This document shows positions 61,529-64,000 of a stretch of DNA of 64,000 nucleotides, in pieces. The stretch comes from Avipropionibacterium sp050157065 (GTDB lineage: Bacteria; Actinomycetota; Actinomycetes; Propionibacteriales; Propionibacteriaceae). Location: NCBI GenBank assembly GCA_050157065.1, contig CP189573.1; one strand, 5' to 3'. How positions within the stretch are numbered: the stretch's first letter is position 1; each line of letters opens with the position of its first letter. The notes beneath the pieces were generated by a model, which saw only the letters and a program-made list of their open reading frames with translations, was not told where the DNA came from and made no database searches. The position numbers were made by a program, and so were the translations under genes.

Positions 61529-63466
61529 TCAGCCGAGCTGACTCAGGACGAGTACGGCACCGATGACGGCTGCGCCTAGCACCATCAGCAATGCGTACGA
61601 GCGGACAAATCCGTTCTGCAACCGTCGACCGATCATCGACAGCCCACTGACCGTCCCGGCGGCGCCGGTGATGGCGCCGTCGATGCCGGACCGGTCGACC
61701 ACGACGACCCCCTGGGTGAGGCCCTGTCCGGGTCGCATGAAGACGGCCTCGTTGAAGGCGTCACCGAACAGGTCGTTGCGGCCGGCGATGGTGAGCGGGT
61801 TGCGGGTCACCGGCGCGGTGACCGGGATGTCGCGACGCGGCCCGAAGACCAGCACCGCGACCAGCACACCGAGCGCGACCACGACCAGGTTGATGATCGC
61901 GATCGGGGTGATCGCGAGCAGCGACGGTGCGTGGCCCTCGGCGTGCGCACCACCGACGGCGGGCTCCAGCCAGCCACCGATCCAGTTGTTGAGCAGCAGC
62001 CCGCCGGCGGCCGACATCAAACCGAGCACGATCAGCGGGATCGTCATGGTCAGTGGCGACTCGTGCGGGTGGACGTCGTCGGCCCAGCGCTTCTTGCCGA
62101 GGAAGGTCATCAACATCATCCGGGTCATGTAGAAGCCGGTGACGCCGGCACCGACCATCGCCAGAATGCCCACCATCAGGTTGTGCTCGAAGGCGGCCTC
62201 GATGATGTGGTCCTTGGAGTAGAACCCGGACAGGAACGGGAAGCCGATGATCGCCAGGTAGCCGAGGGCGAAGGTGACGAAGGTGATCGGCATCGCGCGC
62301 GCCAGTGCCCCGTACCGCCGCATGTTCACGTCGTCGTTCATCCCGTGCATCACCGAACCGGCACCGAGGAACATGTTGGCCTTGAAGAAGCCGTGGGTGA
62401 TCAGGTGGAAGATCGCGAACGCGTAGCCGGCCGGGCCGATGCCCGCGGCGAGCATCATGTAGCCGATCTGCGACATGGTCGACCCGGCCAGGGCCTTCTT
62501 GATGTCGTCCTTGGCGCAACCGATCCAGGCGCCGGCGAGCAGGGTCAGCGCACCGATGATCACGACCGCGGTGGAGGCGAACTCGGTCTGCCCGTACACC
62601 GCGTGGGAGCGGGTGACCAGGTAGACGCCGGCGGTGACCATGGTCGCGGCGTGGATCAGCGCCGAAACCGGGGTCGGGCCCTCCATGGCGTCCAGCAGCC
62701 AGGACTGCAGCGGCAGCTGTGCCGACTTGCCGCAGGCACCGAGCAGCAACAGCAGTCCCATCACGGTGGCGGTCGTGGGCTGCAGCTCGGCCGCGCCGGC
62801 GTTCACGTCGACGAACGCGGACGACCCGAAGGAGGCCAACATCAACATGATGGCCAGTGCCATGCCCATGTCGCCGACGCGGTTGACCACAAACGCCTTC
62901 TTGGCGGCGGTGGCCGCGCTCGGCCGGTCCTGCCAGAAGCCGATCAACAGGTACGAGGCGAGGCCGACGCCCTCCCAGCCGACGAACAGCACCAGGTAGT
63001 TGTCGGCGAGCACCAGCAGCAGCATCGCGGCGACGAACAGGTTCAAGAAGGCGAAGAAGCGCCGACGCCGTTCGTCGTGGGCCATGTAGCCGATCGAGTA
63101 GACGTGGATCAGCGAGCCGACGCCGGTGATCAACAGCACGAACAGGATGGACAGCTGGTCGACCTGCAGGCCGATCCCGATGCTCCAGTTGCCGCTGCCG
63201 AACCATTCGTACAGCGGGACGGCGACACTGCGCTCCTCGGCGGGGGCACCCAGCATGGTCACGAACAGCACGACGCCGAGCGCGAACGACGCGATCGGGG
63301 CCAACGTGCCGAGCAGGTGGCCCCAGGCGTCGCCGACGCGGCCGATGAGCAGCAGCACCGCGGCCGAGACCAGCGGGATGACGATCAACAGCCACGCCCA
63401 CGAGAACACGCCCGTGGCGGCGACCGGCTGGACGGTCTCCAGCAGGGTGGGGGTCAGGTGGTTCAC
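61529..63466 (-). CDS. nuoL: NADH-quinone oxidoreductase subunit L
   Basis: A 645-residue subunit with about 16 helices and the lateral helix. Signatures include FVGWEGVGLASYLLIGFWQD, GKSAQLPLQSWLLDAMEGPT and DDIKKALAGSTMSQIGYMML. GTG 63466 is the start, ten bases past nuoK. Length is normal. Confidence 0.95.
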   Translation of the reverse strand: MNHLTPTLLETVQPVAATGVFSWAWLLIVIPLVSAAVLLLIGRVGDAWGHLLGTLAPIASFALGVVLFVTMLGAPAEERSVAVPLYEWFGSGNWSIGIGLQVDQLSILFVLLITGVGSLIHVYSIGYMAHDERRRRFFAFLNLFVAAMLLLVLADNYLVLFVGWEGVGLASYLLIGFWQDRPSAATAAKKAFVVNRVGDMGMALAIMLMLASFGSSAFVDVNAGAAELQPTTATVMGLLLLLGACGKSAQLPLQSWLLDAMEGPTPVSALIHAATMVTAGVYLVTRSHAVYGQTEFASTAVVIIGALTLLAGAWIGCAKDDIKKALAGSTMSQIGYMMLAAGIGPAGYAFAIFHLITHGFFKANMFLGAGSVMHGMNDDVNMRRYGALARAMPITFVTFALGYLAIIGFPFLSGFYSKDHIIEAAFEHNLMVGILAMVGAGVTGFYMTRMMLMTFLGKKRWADDVHPHESPLTMTIPLIVLGLMSAAGGLLLNNWIGGWLEPAVGGAHAEGHAPSLLAITPIAIINLVVVALGVLVAVLVFGPRRDIPVTAPVTRNPLTIAGRNDLFGDAFNEAVFMRPGQGLTQGVVVVDRSGIDGAITGAAGTVSGLSMIGRRLQNGFVRSYALLMVLGAAVIGAVLVLSQLG

Positions 63467-63476
63467 GCTCGCTCCC

Positions 63477-63776
63477 TCAGAACTTCAACAGACTTGCGTC
63501 GTCGACCGAGGCCGAGCGGCGGGTACGGAAGATGGCGATGATGATCGCCAGGCCGACGACCACCTCGGCAGCAGCGACGACCATCACGAAGAACGCGAAC
63601 ACCTGGCCGTCGAGCTGGCCGTGGTGCCGGCTGAACGCGATCAGCGCCAGGTTGGCGGCGTTCAACATCAACTCGACGCACATGAAGGCGACGATCGCGT
63701 TGCGGCGCACGGTGAAGCCGACCGCGCCGATGGTGAACAACAGCGCCGACAGGATCAGGTAGTTGTCCGGGCTCAC
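63477..63776 (-). CDS. nuoK: NADH-quinone oxidoreductase subunit K
   Basis: A 99-residue, three-helix subunit: VSPDNYLILSALLFTIGAVG, AFMCVELMLNAANLALIAFS with the conserved membrane Glu, and VMVVAAAEVVVGLAIIIAIF. GTG 63776 overlaps the nuoJ stop. Confidence 0.95.
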   Translation of the reverse strand: MSPDNYLILSALLFTIGAVGFTVRRNAIVAFMCVELMLNAANLALIAFSRHHGQLDGQVFAFFVMVVAAAEVVVGLAIIIAIFRTRRSASVDDASLLKF

Positions 63777-64000
63777 TGCTCGTCCTCCTGGTCGTCGTCG
63801 TTGGAGGTGATGGCCCGCAGCGTCTGCTGGGTGGCCTGGCTGAGCTCGCTCGAGTCGAGCACCTGGCCACGGGCCTTGAGCGTCGCCGACACCGAGGTCT
63901 CGGCCTGCGTACCGTCGGGCAGCAGCGCCGGGGTGTCGACCGCGTTGTGGCGGGCGAAGACACCCGGCGTCGGCAGCGGACCGGGGTGCTCCCCCTCCTT
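63773..64000 (-). CDS. nuoJ: NADH-quinone oxidoreductase subunit J, C-terminal fragment
   Basis: The last 75 codons of the upstream gene, running past the window edge. The sequence (HPGPLPTPGVFARHNAVDTP, ARGQVLDSSELSQATQQTLR) is the hydrophilic C-terminal tail of NuoJ, ending in an acidic DDDQEDEQ. Position and orientation fit the nuoJ-K-L-M-N order. Confidence 0.85.
   Translation of the reverse strand, partial: KEGEHPGPLPTPGVFARHNAVDTPALLPDGTQAETSVSATLKARGQVLDSSELSQATQQTLRAITSNDDDQEDEQ

Overview
The window is chromosomal DNA of a very GC-rich actinobacterium. The case rests on several things. The gene order tRNA-Thr, tRNA-Met, rpmG, hadA, hadB ... tRNA-Trp, secE, nusG, rplK, rplA ... rplJ, rplL ... 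rpoB is the actinobacterial version of the rpo/ribosomal locus. GTG and TTG starts are common, several genes have a -10 element 6-7 bases before the start codon (leaderless mRNAs), and the sequence TTGTCCACA matches actinobacterial DnaA boxes. A member of the Propionibacteriales (Propionibacteriaceae-like) is my best guess, but that rank is inference. No rRNA genes, CRISPR array or integrated phage are present.

Layout, left to right. 1-209 is the start of rpoB (minus strand). 472-7177 is a complete mrpA-C-D-E-F-G sodium/proton antiporter operon, every junction a 4-base ATGA overlap, lying between rpoB and rplL. 7376-8417 is rplL/rplJ with a leader attenuator. 8950-17369 is a carbohydrate block between rplJ and rplA: a secreted PL8 polysaccharide lyase, an AlkZ-like winged-helix protein, a sulfatase, a uronate-dehydrogenase-like enzyme, a decayed gene and a GH63-type glycosidase. 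17483-20563 holds rplA, rplK, nusG, secE and tRNA-Trp. 20716-24868 (plus) is nfeD-qmcA and an ABC exporter pair. 24869-28981 (minus) is treZ-murB-hadB-hadA, rpmG, tRNA-Met and tRNA-Thr. 29262-30833 is an acyltransferase/TetR pair and tRNA-Tyr. 31027-37701 (plus) is yajQ, xthA, a 3-hydroxyisobutyryl-CoA-hydrolase-like gene, a DapC-like aminotransferase, a heparinase II/III-like lyase and tenA under a TPP riboswitch. 37817-48450 is korAB, rarD, an unknown anchored protein, an M13 metallopeptidase and two tandem PhoD-type phosphatases. 48600-56275 is accessory DNA: a DHFR-like protein, a DUF222/HNH (13E12-type) gene split by an IS3-family element with perfect terminal repeats, a SUFU-domain protein, a LuxR-type regulator, an unrecognised protein and a tail-collar protein. 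56284-64000 (minus) is a citrate synthase, a long-chain prenyl diphosphate synthase and nuoN-M-L-K-J (complex I).

How the parts work together. The rpo/ribosomal backbone is kept, but whole modules sit in its gaps. The PL8 lyase, sulfatase, uronate-dehydrogenase-like enzyme and, 20 kb away, the heparinase-like lyase are consistent with breakdown of sulfated uronic-acid polysaccharides such as glycosaminoglycans. KorAB, citrate synthase, the prenyl synthase and Nuo supply central carbon flow, quinone side chain and respiration, and Mrp adds ion homeostasis. A recurring oddity is short tandem duplication at gene boundaries: at starts (nfeD, aminotransferase), at stops (qmcA, phoD2) and in acidic tails (mrpC, mrpF, secE).
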